DNA of 64,000 nt, taken from NCBI RefSeq assembly GCF_024752355.1, contig NZ_JANTHZ010000007.1, forward strand, positions 227,597-291,596, given 5' to 3'. Source of the stretch: Ancylobacter mangrovi. Lineage in GTDB: Bacteria; Pseudomonadota; Alphaproteobacteria; Rhizobiales; Xanthobacteraceae. The position numbers and the translations under genes were made by a program. The notes beneath the pieces were generated by a model. The model did not search any database and had not been told where the DNA came from. It saw only the letters and a list, made by a program, of their open reading frames with translations. Every line of letters begins with the position of its first letter. Positions within the stretch are counted from its first letter, which is position 1. This document shows positions 16,975-27,632 of this stretch, piece by piece.

Positions 16975-17207
16975 GTTGCCGGTACAGGGATTTGCGGACG
17001 ACGCCTGAGACGGCGAATCAGGCATGGATCGGAAGGTGGCGGCGCGAAGAGGCCTTCCGCGCCGCCACCCGCCGACTGACCCCCACGGACCCAGGAGATG
17101 CGGCGGACCCGAGCACTCCGCAGGGCAGCTCGATACCGGCCTCAGGCTAGCGCAAGCCGCGCGGAAAGCAACTGTCCGCCAGGGGGCGAATCGCCCCGGC
17201 AGGCGCT

Positions 17208-17576
17208 TCAGTCGGGAAGGAACTGGCGCACGGTCTCGAGGAACCGGCCGACCGAGATCGGCTTGGAGAGATAGGCCTCGCAGCCCCCCTCGCGAATCCG
17301 CTCCTCGTCGCCCTTCATGGCGAAGGCGGTGACCGCGATGACGGGAATCGCCTTGAGTTCCGGGTCGGCCTTGAGGGCGCGCGTGACGTCGAGGCCGGAG
17401 ACTTCGGGAAGCTGGATGTCCATCAGGATCAGGTCGGGCCGGTGGTGGCGCGCGAGGTCCATCACGTCCCGCCCGTTGCGGGTGCCGATGGTGACGTAGC
17501 CGTGGGCTTCCAGCAGATCGTTGAAGAGCTTCATGTTGAGCTCATTGTCCTCAACGATCAGAACGGTCTTGGGCAT
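17208..17576 (-). CDS. divK: DivK-type single-domain response regulator
   Basis: A 122-residue stand-alone receiver domain with no output domain. The acidic pocket is E9/D10, the phosphoacceptor D53 lies in [13 protein letters not shown], and T83 and K105 complete the switch. The sequence [27 protein letters not shown] is characteristic of DivK, which in alphaproteobacteria works with PleC/DivJ and DivL to control CtrA activity and asymmetric division. In many relatives divK is followed by the diguanylate cyclase gene pleD, but here only about 230 noncoding bases separate it from the rpmG terminator. It is divergent from the DUF3572 gene. Confidence 0.9.
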   Translation of the reverse strand: MPKTVLIVEDNELNMKLFNDLLEAHGYVTIGTRNGRDVMDLARHHRPDLILMDIQLPEVSGLDVTRALKADPELKAIPVIAVTAFAMKGDEERIREGGCEAYLSKPISVGRFLETVRQFLPD

Positions 17577-17691
17577 CGGGGCTCGATCCGTGAATCCTGC
17601 GAGGTCGCCGACGGTCCACGCGGGCCGGAATCCAGCAGCGTCGGCCCGTCAATGGCGTTAATCTAGCCGCCCATTCCTTACGGAACCGCAA

Positions 17692-17994
17692 ATGCAACGT
17701 CGCTCTTCCAAGCCCCTGTCGACGCTCCAGGCCGCCCGCGAGGTGAGTCTGGGCGCCCTGTCCTACCTCGCCGGCGATCCGGAGCGGATCGGCCCCTTCC
17801 TCGCCGAGAGCGGCCTCTCGCCGGCCGACCTGCGCGGGGTGGCCGCCTCGCCCGCCTTCCACGTCGCGCTGCTCGACTTCCTAATCGCCCATCAGGACCT
17901 GCTGCTCGACTATGCGCAGACGGCCGAGATCGATCCCGGCCATGTGGTGGCGGCGCGCGAGATCCTGTTCCACGCCGATATCGGCGAGGACTGA
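17692..17994 (+). CDS. DUF3572 family protein
   Basis: A 100-residue helical protein, with AREVSLGALSYLAGDPERIGPFLAESGLS and LLDFLIAHQDLLLDYAQTAEIDP matching DUF3572 of alphaproteobacteria. It has no signal peptide or membrane helix. The function is unknown. It is followed after 42 bases by dinB on the same strand and is divergent from divK, a neighbourhood commonly conserved in Hyphomicrobiales. Confidence 0.85.
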   Translation: MQRRSSKPLSTLQAAREVSLGALSYLAGDPERIGPFLAESGLSPADLRGVAASPAFHVALLDFLIAHQDLLLDYAQTAEIDPGHVVAAREILFHADIGED

Positions 17995-18036
17995 CGGCGC
18001 GTCACGGGGGACGAGGGAGCGATCGGGAGACCAAGG

Positions 18037-19419
18037 ATGGCGCGCCTGCCCGCCTTCTGCCGGGACTGCCTGCACGAGGCGGGCGGGGAGCCGCGCTGCC
18101 TCGCCTGCGGCAGCCCGCGGCTCGTCCGCCATGGCGAGCTCGACACGCTCCACATCGCCCATATCGACTGCGACGCCTTCTACGCCTCGGTGGAGAAGCG
18201 CGACGACCCGAAGCTGCGCGACGTGCCGGTGATCGTCGGCGGCGGCAAGCGCGGCGTCGTCTCCACCGCCTGCTACCTCGCCCGGGTGAAGGGCGTGCGC
18301 TCGGCCATGCCGATGTTCAAGGCGCTCGCCCTGTGCCCGGAAGCGGTGGTGGTGAAGCCGAACATGGCGAAATACGCCACCGTCGGCCGGCAGATCCGCG
18401 AGCGCATGCTGCGGCTCACCCCGCTGGTGGAGCCGCTCTCCATCGACGAGGCCTTCCTCGACCTCGCCGGCACGCAGCTCCTGCACGGCGAGAGCCCGGC
18501 CCGCGCGCTCGCCCGCCTCGCCCGCGAGGTCGAGGCCGAGATCGGCGTCACCCTCTCGGTCGGGCTGGCGCCCAACAAGTTCCTCGCCAAGATCGCCTCC
18601 GACCTCGACAAGCCGCGCGGCTTCGCCGTCATCGGGGCGGGCGAGGCGCGCGCCTTCCTCGCCCCGCGCGGCGTCGGCACGATCTGGGGCGTTGGCAAGG
18701 CGACGCAGGAGCGTCTCGCCCGCGAGGGCTACCGCCTGATCGCCGACCTGCAGGCGGCCGACGAGGCGACGCTGGCCCGCCGGCTCGGCAATGAGGGGCT
18801 GCGCCTGTTCCGCCTCGCCAACGGCATCGACGAGCGCCCGGTCAACCCGGAGCGGGAGACCAAGAGCGTCTCCACCGAGACCACCTTCGACGTCGACATC
18901 AGCGATTTCCGCGCCCTCGAGCAGGAGCTCTACCGGCTCACCCGCAAGCTGTCGGACCGGCTCAAGGCCGGCGGCCATGCCGGGCGCACGGTGACGCTCA
19001 AGCTCAAGACCGCCGATTTCCGGCTGATCACCCGCGCCCATTCGCTGGAGGACCCGACCCAGCTCGCGCACCGCATCTTCGATCACGCCCGCACGCTGCT
19101 GCAGCGCGAGGCGGACGGGCGGCGCTTCCGGCTGATCGGGGTCGGGGTGTCCGAGCTCGCCGACCCGGCGCTCGCCGACCCGGCCGACCTCGTCGACACG
19201 GTGAACACGCGGCGCGGCATCGCCGAGCGGGCGGTGGACGACCTGCGCGCGCGCTTCGGCAAGGAGATCATCGACCGCGGCATCATGCTCGACGCCCCGC
19301 GCCGCACCGTGACGCCGCAGCCGGACCGCAACCTGACCTCGCCGGACGCGCCGCCCGCCGGGCCGGACGCGGTCAGTTCTTCGGGCACTCCTCGCGCGGA
19401 AGCGCCTCGTAGGAGGTGA
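18037..19419 (+). CDS. dinB: DNA polymerase IV (translesion, Y family)
   Basis: An error-prone polymerase that bypasses damaged template bases. The 460-residue protein has palm acidic residues D44 and D46 (AHIDCDAFYASVE) and D137/E138 (SIDEAFLDLAG), the helix-hairpin-helix region (GVGTIWGVGKAT) and a little-finger domain. Before the canonical start it carries about 38 extra residues with two CxxC pairs (C8/C11 and C21/C24), a probable zinc ribbon seen in some alphaproteobacterial DinB proteins. Its last 47 bases overlap the convergent eipB gene. No LexA operator was recognised upstream. Confidence 0.94.
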   Translation: MARLPAFCRDCLHEAGGEPRCLACGSPRLVRHGELDTLHIAHIDCDAFYASVEKRDDPKLRDVPVIVGGGKRGVVSTACYLARVKGVRSAMPMFKALALCPEAVVVKPNMAKYATVGRQIRERMLRLTPLVEPLSIDEAFLDLAGTQLLHGESPARALARLAREVEAEIGVTLSVGLAPNKFLAKIASDLDKPRGFAVIGAGEARAFLAPRGVGTIWGVGKATQERLAREGYRLIADLQAADEATLARRLGNEGLRLFRLANGIDERPVNPERETKSVSTETTFDVDISDFRALEQELYRLTRKLSDRLKAGGHAGRTVTLKLKTADFRLITRAHSLEDPTQLAHRIFDHARTLLQREADGRRFRLIGVGVSELADPALADPADLVDTVNTRRGIAERAVDDLRARFGKEIIDRGIMLDAPRRTVTPQPDRNLTSPDAPPAGPDAVSSSGTPRAEAPRRR

Positions 19420-20194
19420 GCGTGCCGCGCAGGGCGAAATCGCCATAGTCCAGCTTCAGCGCGCGGCTGACGCCGTTGTCGAACAGGTCGAAGCTGATGA
19501 TGTAGTCCGGCGTCTGGCTCTTGCCGCCGTGCTCGTAATAGCTGATCGTCACCGGGTAGCGGGTGCGCCCCGCCAGCTCGCCGGACTTGGCGGCGGCCTC
19601 GAGCCCGCTCTCGTCGGTGAGGCCCTTCCCGATCACGGTCAGCGTGTCATAGACCTTCCGCCCGTCGGGCGAACCGTCATAGACCGCGGCCTGCAGGATC
19701 GGGTCGCCGCGCGTCGCGGCGGAGAGGATCTCCATCACGTGCTGGGTCGGCAGCAGCACGTTGCCGGGAATCTGGATCGTCGCCTCTTCCGGCTCGGTCG
19801 CCTTGACCACCAGCTTGCCGCCCTTGCGCTCGGCGACGCCGTCCGCCTCCTCCGGCACCTCGCCATTGACGGCGTTGGTGACGCGGAAGCGGTAGGCGCT
19901 GCCCGAGCCGTCCTCCCAGGTCGCGGTCGAGATGGCGCTGCTCAGACGGCCGCCCTGCGTGTCGAGGTCCGTGTTCTGGCGAAGCTGCACCGAATAGCCC
20001 GCACAGCTATTGCCGCGCAGCTCGTAGACGATCTGCCCCTTGGCCGCGTCGACGCGCTTGGCGGGCTCGCTGCCGTCGAGCGAAAGCGCGTAGGTCGCGC
20101 GGTGCGGCGCGAGCTGGACCGCCCCCGCCGGCAGCGCCGCGCACAGGAGGAATGCCGAAGCGAGGGCGACGCGGAACGGCACGCGGACAGGCAT
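19373..20194 (-). CDS. eipB: EipB-like periplasmic cell-envelope integrity protein (DUF1849)
   Basis: A 273-residue exported protein. The start at the ATG at 20194 is preferred because AGGAG precedes it and it opens a signal peptide (VALASAFLLCAALPAGA). The mature protein has the DUF1849 pattern (LAPHRATYALSL, GQIVYELRGNSCAGY, a DLFDNGVSRALKLDYG repeat region). Two cysteines, C64 and the C-terminal one in REECPKN, match the conserved disulfide pair of Brucella EipB, a periplasmic beta-spiral protein needed for envelope integrity. The 3' end overlaps convergent dinB by 47 bases. Confidence 0.88.
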   Translation of the reverse strand: MPVRVPFRVALASAFLLCAALPAGAVQLAPHRATYALSLDGSEPAKRVDAAKGQIVYELRGNSCAGYSVQLRQNTDLDTQGGRLSSAISTATWEDGSGSAYRFRVTNAVNGEVPEEADGVAERKGGKLVVKATEPEEATIQIPGNVLLPTQHVMEILSAATRGDPILQAAVYDGSPDGRKVYDTLTVIGKGLTDESGLEAAAKSGELAGRTRYPVTISYYEHGGKSQTPDYIISFDLFDNGVSRALKLDYGDFALRGTLTSYEALPREECPKN

Positions 20195-20346
20195 AGGCAC
20201 GGCTCCTCTGGCATGCTGCGCGCAGCTTGCGCACGGCCCTCCGATCAGCCAAACATCGCTACCCGAGCGGGGCAAGGGCCAATATCGAACAAGGCTAACG
20301 CCCTCCGACCCAGGGTCCGAGGTAACAAGATAGCATGGAGAGACAT

Positions 20347-20808
20347 ATGTCCGGAACGGTCGAAGCCAGGCTGGCGGCGCTCGGCATCACCATCCCCGAG
20401 GCGAGTGCGCCGGCGGCCAACTACGTGCCGAGCGTGATCACCGGCAACCAGCTCTTCATCTCCGGCCAGATCTCCATGGCGGGCGGCAAGATGATGCAGG
20501 GCAAGCTCGCCCGTGAATCCGACATCGAGGCCGGCCGCGCCGCCGCGCGCCAGTGCGGCATCAACCTGATCGCCCAGATCAAGGCCGCACTCGGCGACCT
20601 CGACCGGGTGAAGCGGGTGGTCAAGCTGGTCGGCTTCGTCAACTCGGCGCCGGACTTTACCGAGCAGCCGAAGGTCGTCAATGGCTGCTCGGACCTATTC
20701 GTCGAGGTGTTCGGCGATGCCGGCCGCCATGCGCGCTCGGCGGTGGGCGTCGCGGCGCTGCCCTTCAATGTGAGCGTCGAAGTCGAAGCGATCATCGAAT
20801 TCGCCTGA
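20347..20808 (+). CDS. RidA family (YjgF/YER057c) protein
   Basis: A 153-residue member of the Rid superfamily, whose founding member RidA hydrolyses reactive enamine/imine intermediates to protect PLP enzymes. The start at 20347 has GGAG 6 bases upstream; another in-frame ATG at 20335 lacks one. The regions GNQLFISGQISMAGG, LVGFVNSAPDFTEQPKVVNGCSDL and HARSAVGVAALPFNVSVEVEAI fit the family. This is the longer variant (COG0251 relatives about 150 aa), where the RidA arginine (R105 equivalent) lies in GRHARSAVG. It begins a run with ugpQ, an acetyltransferase gene and a HIT gene. Confidence 0.92.
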   Translation: MSGTVEARLAALGITIPEASAPAANYVPSVITGNQLFISGQISMAGGKMMQGKLARESDIEAGRAAARQCGINLIAQIKAALGDLDRVKRVVKLVGFVNSAPDFTEQPKVVNGCSDLFVEVFGDAGRHARSAVGVAALPFNVSVEVEAIIEFA

Positions 20809-20817
20809 GCGCGGCCC

Positions 20818-21588
20818 GTGAGCGCCCCTCCCGCCTATGCGATCAACGCCCCGGCCTGGCTCACCGCCCGGCCGGTGGCGCATCGCGCCCTGCATGACGC
20901 GGCGCGCGGCATCGTCGAGAACACGCCCGCCGCGGTGGACGCGGCGATAGCCCGCGACTACGCGATCGAGGTCGACATCCAGCTCGCCGCCGACGGCGAG
21001 GTCATGGTGTTCCACGACGACACGCTCGACCGGCTGACGACGGCCACCGGCCCGGTCGGCGCGCTTGCCGCCGCCGCGCTCAAGGCGGTCGCCTTCCGCG
21101 ATACCAGCGACCGGATGATGACCCTGCCCGAGCTGCTGACGCGGGTCGCCGGGCGGGTGCCGCTGGTCATCGAGATGAAGAGCCGTTTCGACGGCGACGA
21201 CGCGCTCGTCGTGCGGGCCGCCGGCATCCTGGCGGACTATGCCGGCCCCGCGGCGCTGATGTCGTTCGACCCCGACCTCGTGGCCGCGGCGCTGCGCCTC
21301 GCGCCCGACATCCCGCGCGGCTTCACCATGGAGCGGCGCTATGACGACCCGGAATGGGATTTCCTGGCGCCGGGCACCAAGTTCGCCTGGGGCAACCTGC
21401 TGCACGTGCCCCGCACGCGCCCGGACTTCCTCGCCCATTACGTGAAGGACCTGCCCTCGCCGGCCGTCGCGCTGGCGCGGCGCTCGCTCGGCCTGCCGCT
21501 GCTGACCTGGACCGTGCGCACCGCCGAGGACCGCGCCGTCGCCGCCCGCCACGCCGACCAGATCATCTTCGAGGGCTTCCTGCCCTGA
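20818..21588 (+). CDS. ugpQ: Glycerophosphodiester phosphodiesterase
   Basis: Hydrolyses deacylated phospholipids (glycerophosphodiesters) to glycerol-3-phosphate and an alcohol. The 256-residue protein starts with GTG at 20818, 9 bases after the RidA-family stop. The family core is clear: AHRALHDAARGIVENTPAA (catalytic His-Arg), AIEVDIQLAADGEVMVFHDDTLDR (metal-binding Glu-x-Asp and catalytic His), VPLVIEMKS and LLTWTVRT. No signal peptide is present, so a cytosolic UgpQ-like enzyme is likely. The ugpQ symbol is by type only. Confidence 0.9.
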   Translation: MSAPPAYAINAPAWLTARPVAHRALHDAARGIVENTPAAVDAAIARDYAIEVDIQLAADGEVMVFHDDTLDRLTTATGPVGALAAAALKAVAFRDTSDRMMTLPELLTRVAGRVPLVIEMKSRFDGDDALVVRAAGILADYAGPAALMSFDPDLVAAALRLAPDIPRGFTMERRYDDPEWDFLAPGTKFAWGNLLHVPRTRPDFLAHYVKDLPSPAVALARRSLGLPLLTWTVRTAEDRAVAARHADQIIFEGFLP

Positions 21589-21604
21589 GCTTCTTGCCCT
21601 GAAC
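21577..21604 (+). repeat. 14-bp tandem duplication spanning the ugpQ stop codon
   Basis: TTCCTGCCCTGAGC (21577-21590) is followed immediately by TTCTTGCCCTGAAC (21591-21604), 12 of 14 bases identical. The first copy contains the ugpQ stop codon; the second duplicates it out of frame. It looks like a small slippage duplication. Confidence 0.7.
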
Positions 21605-21748
21605 TCCCACCCGAGCGTGCTCTCCGTGCCCTGCCCGCAGCGCAGGGCACCGGAATTCGCGTTGTCGTGAAACGCCTTCCGTCCGCCGCATGGGGCGCGC
21701 ACATTAGGCACGGCACCCCGCGCCATCCTGCGAACGACACGGCATCCC

Positions 21749-22999
21749 ATGACTGACGACACCATCCGTCTGCGCGTCGAGAGCGACATCCGCGCCCTCA
21801 CGCCCGCAGACTGGAACGCCTGCGCCGACGACGCCTCGCTCGAAACCTTATCGAACGACTTCAAGAAGCTGATCTGCAAGGATTTTTCCGACCCCGCCAA
21901 ACGGCGCGGCAACCCGTTCACCAGCCACGAGTTTCTGTCCGCGCTGGAGGAATCCGGCTCGGTCTCGGCCAAGACCGGCTGGCTGCCGCAGCATCTGGTG
22001 CTGGAGGGGGCGAACGAGCAGGTGCTCGCCATCTGCCCGGCCTATCTGAAGTCCCACTCGCAGGGCGAATACGTCTTCGACCATGGCTGGGCCGAGGCCT
22101 ATGAGCGGGCGGGCGGCCGCTACTATCCCAAGCTCCAGGTCAGCGTGCCCTTCACCCCCGCCACCGGCCCGCGGCTGCTGGTGCGCGCCGGTGCCACCGC
22201 GCCCGCCGCCCGCACCGCGCTGGCGCAGGGGCTGGTCGCGCTGGCGGAGATGCGCGGCGCCTCCTCGGTCCACGCCACCTTCCTGACCGAGGCCGATGCG
22301 CGGGCGCTGGAGGGCGAAGAGTTCCTGCCCCGCACCGACCAGCAGTTCCACTGGCATAATCGGGGTTATGGCAGCTTCGACGACTTCCTGGGCGAACTCG
22401 CCTCGCGCAAGCGCAAGGTCATCCGGCGCGAGCGGCGCGAGGCGCTGGCGAACGGCATCTCCATCCACTGGCTCACCGGCGCCGACATCACCGAGGAGAT
22501 CTGGGACGCGTTCTTCGCCTTCTACATGGAGACCGGCTCGCGCAAATGGGGCCGCCCCTATCTCAACCGGAAATTCTACTCGCTGATTGGTGAGCGGATG
22601 GCCGACCGGGTGCTGCTGGTGATGGCGAAGCGCGCCGGGCGCTGGATCGCCGGGGCCATCAACTTCATCGGTCCGGACACGCTCTATGGCCGCAACTGGG
22701 GCGCCGTCGAGCACCATCCCTTCCTGCATTTCGAGGTCTGCTACCACCAGGCGATCGAGTTCGCGATCGCGCGCGGCCTCGCCACGGTCGAGGCCGGCGC
22801 CCAGGGCGAGCACAAGCTGGCGCGGGGCTATCTGCCGGTGACCACCCGCTCGGCCCATTTCATCGCCGACCCGGGCTTGCGCGCGGCGGTGGCGAGCTAT
22901 CTCGAGCGCGAGCGCGACTACGTGGAAAGCGCGGGCGAGGAGCTGACCGAGCTCGGCCCCTATCGCCACAATGCCCGCCACCTCGACGAGGAAGCCTGA
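21749..22999 (+). CDS. GNAT/FemAB-like acetyltransferase (COG3146 family)
   Basis: A 416-residue cytosolic protein of the family sometimes labelled peptidoglycan-biosynthesis-like (DUF482/COG3146). Recognisable segments are NPFTSHEFLSALEESGSVS near the N-terminus, AYLKSHSQGEYVFDHGWAEAY and RKRKVIRRERREALANGI in the middle, and FEVCYHQAIEFAIARGL and AGAQGEHKLARGYLP near the C-terminus. The fold is the GNAT fold, but the substrate is unknown. It lies between ugpQ and the HIT gene on the same strand, with 160 bases upstream that could hold a promoter. Confidence 0.88.
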   Translation: MTDDTIRLRVESDIRALTPADWNACADDASLETLSNDFKKLICKDFSDPAKRRGNPFTSHEFLSALEESGSVSAKTGWLPQHLVLEGANEQVLAICPAYLKSHSQGEYVFDHGWAEAYERAGGRYYPKLQVSVPFTPATGPRLLVRAGATAPAARTALAQGLVALAEMRGASSVHATFLTEADARALEGEEFLPRTDQQFHWHNRGYGSFDDFLGELASRKRKVIRRERREALANGISIHWLTGADITEEIWDAFFAFYMETGSRKWGRPYLNRKFYSLIGERMADRVLLVMAKRAGRWIAGAINFIGPDTLYGRNWGAVEHHPFLHFEVCYHQAIEFAIARGLATVEAGAQGEHKLARGYLPVTTRSAHFIADPGLRAAVASYLERERDYVESAGEELTELGPYRHNARHLDEEA

Positions 23000-23102
23000 C
23001 CGGCGCACGGGTGCGCGAAGCCTTGACCGGCGCCGCGCGGGCTGCAATCACGGCCGGCACACAGGACGGCCGGCGGGCGCCGGGCCGACAGGGAGGACCG
23101 CC

Positions 23103-23525
23103 ATGACCTATGATCCGGGCAACATCTTCGGCAAGATCCTGCGCGGCGAGCTGCCCGCCTACCGGGTCTATGAGGACGAGCGCGTCCTGGCCTTCCTCGA
23201 CATCATGCCGCGCGCGACCGGCCACACGCTGGTCATCCCCAAGGCCCCGTCCCGCAACCTGCTGGACGTGGAGCCGGACGACCTCGCGGCGGTGGTCGCC
23301 GCCGCGCAGCGCATCGCCCGGGCGCAGATGCGCGCCTTCGAGGCCGACGGCATCACGCTGACCCAGCACAATGAGAAGGCCGGCGGACAGGAGGTGTTCC
23401 ACCTCCATCTCCACGTCATCCCGCGCCATACCGGCGTCGAGCTGCGCCCGCCCCTGTCCTACAAGGAGACGCCGGAAGCGCTCGCGGCGCAGGCGGAGGC
23501 GCTCAAGGCCGCGCTCGCGGGCTGA
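23103..23525 (+). CDS. HIT (histidine triad) family protein
   Basis: A 140-residue HIT-superfamily nucleotide-binding protein, usually a purine nucleoside phosphoramidase or dinucleotide hydrolase. The N-terminus has NIFGKILRGELPAYRVYED and DIMPRATGHTLVIPKA. The catalytic triad motif HLHLHVIPR places H100, H102 and H104. The start at the ATG at 23103 follows GGGAGGACC. The stop codon TGA abuts, without overlap, the convergent azlD stop (shared sequence TGATCA). Confidence 0.95.
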   Translation: MTYDPGNIFGKILRGELPAYRVYEDERVLAFLDIMPRATGHTLVIPKAPSRNLLDVEPDDLAAVVAAAQRIARAQMRAFEADGITLTQHNEKAGGQEVFHLHLHVIPRHTGVELRPPLSYKETPEALAAQAEALKAALAG

Positions 23526-23879
23526 TCACGCCCCGACGCCGAGCCACCAGGCGCCGGCCACCAGCACCACCTCGGCGGTGAGCACGCCCGCCAGCACCGA
23601 GCGCCGCCCGACGAGGAAGCCGGCGATGCCGGAGCCCACCGCGGCCAGCCTGAGCCAGAGCGGAAGCGCCACCAGCGCCCCGCTCGGCACCAGCACAAGA
23701 TGCGCGACCACCGCTGCCAGCAGCGCTGTCGCCACCGCGCGGATCCAGCGCATGAGGAGGCTGTCGTCGTCGAGCCCGCGCCCGAGCGCGACGCCAAGGA
23801 CGCGCCAGACCTCGTTCGGCAGGAAGCCGACCAGGATCACGATCAGGATCGCCCCGAACTCGCTGAGCTGTCCGTTCAC
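23526..23879 (-). CDS. azlD: AzlD-family small subunit of branched-chain amino acid exporter
   Basis: A 117-residue hydrophobic protein with about four membrane helices, starting with GTG at 23879. ILIVILVGFLPNEVWRVLGVALGRGLDDDS matches the start of AzlD-domain proteins, the small partner that forms an exporter of branched-chain amino acids with AzlC. It overlaps the azlC stop by 4 bases (GTGA), which implies translational coupling. No Lrp-type regulator is adjacent. Confidence 0.85.
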   Translation of the reverse strand: MNGQLSEFGAILIVILVGFLPNEVWRVLGVALGRGLDDDSLLMRWIRAVATALLAAVVAHLVLVPSGALVALPLWLRLAAVGSGIAGFLVGRRSVLAGVLTAEVVLVAGAWWLGVGA

Positions 23880-24631
23880 GGGCGCGCTCCCGTCCGCCGC
23901 TTCGGCGGCAGCCGCGCGATGACGAAGGCGAGCGTTCCCCCGCCGACGCCGGCCCAGAACAGGTCGAGCCCGCCCGGCAGGTAGGAGGCGAAGGGCGAGA
24001 TCGCCGCGCCGAGCACGATGGCGAGCCAGTCGACGCGCGCCTTCGCATTGCGCACCAGCAGGATGGTGAAGGAGATCGGCGTGAGCAGCAGCAGCGCCAC
24101 CGCGAGCGGCGCCGGCAGCACGTTGGTGAGGTAGAAGCCGGCGGCGGTGCCGATGACGCTTGTGGTCATCAGCCCGGCACCGACGCCAACCGAAAAGGCC
24201 GGGCGCGCCGCCGTCGGCACCTTGGGCAGCAGGCGGAAGCCTTCCGCCCACAGCGTGACGGCGACGAAATGGGCGCAGAGCAGTTCCTGCCACAGGCGCG
24301 GCCTGCGCCCCCGCATCAGCGGCATCAGCGACACCACCATCGGCAGCAGCCGGACACCGGACAGGCACACGGCGATCGCCAGGGCCGGGAGCGAGGAGCC
24401 CGACGCCAGCCCGCCGACCAGGATCACCTGCGCCGGCAGCGCCCAGACCAGCACGGTGGAGATCAGGCCGGCGACGATGGGAAAGCCGAGGTCGTGCAGC
24501 AGGCCGCCGAACCCCAGGAAGGTCGCCAGCAGCACGAAGCCGGGCGCGCTCAGCGAGGCGATGGCGCCGCGCAGGAACCAGACCGGGGTGCCGGCCTCGC
24601 CGGCCTCGGGGATGGAAGGGGGTGAATGCAT
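23876..24631 (-). CDS. azlC: AzlC-family branched-chain amino acid exporter, large subunit
   Basis: A 251-residue inner-membrane protein of the AzlC/YgaZ family. FVLLATFLGFGGLLHDLGFP opens the first helix pair, followed by ALPAQVILVGGLASGSSLPALA and the conserved loop LSGVRLLPMVVSLMPLMRG. With AzlD it is expected to export leucine, isoleucine or valine, or a related amino acid. The ATG at 24631 has a GGAAT purine stretch upstream. The pair lies between the HIT gene and the clpA terminator, and no regulator gene accompanies it. Confidence 0.88.
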   Translation of the reverse strand: MHSPPSIPEAGEAGTPVWFLRGAIASLSAPGFVLLATFLGFGGLLHDLGFPIVAGLISTVLVWALPAQVILVGGLASGSSLPALAIAVCLSGVRLLPMVVSLMPLMRGRRPRLWQELLCAHFVAVTLWAEGFRLLPKVPTAARPAFSVGVGAGLMTTSVIGTAAGFYLTNVLPAPLAVALLLLTPISFTILLVRNAKARVDWLAIVLGAAISPFASYLPGGLDLFWAGVGGGTLAFVIARLPPKRRTGARP

Positions 24632-24710
24632 TATGCGGAATCCAGTGGGCCGTTGATCGACCCGCAGGACGGCGCGGTCAAGCCGAACCTTCGGACCCTG
24701 GCCGCCAGAT

Positions 24711-24743
24711 AAAGCAAAACCGCCCGCGAGCTACCGCGGGCGG
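24711..24743 (-). terminator. Intrinsic terminator downstream of clpA
   Basis: The stem CCGCCCGCG (24720-24728) / CGCGGGCGG (24735-24743) has a 6-base loop. Reading the minus strand, the stem is followed by TTTTGCTTTAT, so it ends clpA transcription. On the plus strand a T-run at 24750-24754 also follows, so it may act in both directions. Confidence 0.8.
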
Positions 24744-24793
24744 CTTGCATTTTTCGATGATCGGCCCGGCGTGCCGGGCCTCTCCGCCGCGGC

Positions 24794-27229
<2,436 letters not shown>

Positions 27230-27260
27230 CGGGACCTCTTCGTTTAGCCGTCGCGGGGCG

Positions 27261-27632
27261 TCACTTCTTCTCCATGACGCACTGCAAAGGATGCTGATGC
27301 TTTCGTGCGAAGTCCATCACCTGGGTGACCTTTGTCTCGGCCACCTCGTAGGTGTAGACGCCGCACTCGCCCACGCCATGCTGGTGCACATGCAGCATGA
27401 TCTGGGTGGCTTCCTCCCGGTTCTTGGTGAAGAAATGCTCCAGCACGTGCACGACGAACTCCATTGGCGTGTAGTCGTCGTTGAGAAGGAGCACCCGATA
27501 GAGATTGGGCCGCTTCACCTGCGGCTTGGTACGGGTAATCACCGCCGTGCCGGGCGCGTTGTCGCCGCGCCGGCGACGCTCGTCGTCAGCCATCATCCTC
27601 TCGTGCAGCTTAGACATGACCGATAGTGCCAT
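27261..27632 (-). CDS. clpS: ATP-dependent Clp protease adaptor ClpS
   Basis: The adaptor that delivers N-degron substrates to ClpA. The 123-residue frame has the ClpS core [20 protein letters not shown] with the conserved NDDxTPMEFV substrate pocket, the [17 protein letters not shown] helix and the [16 protein letters not shown] strand-helix. Several in-frame starts exist (27632, 27617, 27596, 27593) and none has a strong ribosome site, so the N-terminus is uncertain; the core begins near residue 43. It is the first gene of the clpS-clpA operon. Confidence 0.95.
   Translation of the reverse strand: MALSVMSKLHERMMADDERRRRGDNAPGTAVITRTKPQVKRPNLYRVLLLNDDYTPMEFVVHVLEHFFTKNREEATQIMLHVHQHGVGECGVYTYEVAETKVTQVMDFARKHQHPLQCVMEKK

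Noticed and set aside
17183..17197. GGGGCG-AAT-CGCCCC hairpin after divK as a terminator
   Set aside because: Loop of three bases and no T-run on the minus strand; not convincing as an intrinsic terminator.
16975..17207. Remnant of pleD in the gap after divK
   Set aside because: No GGDEF or receiver fragments were recognisable in any frame.
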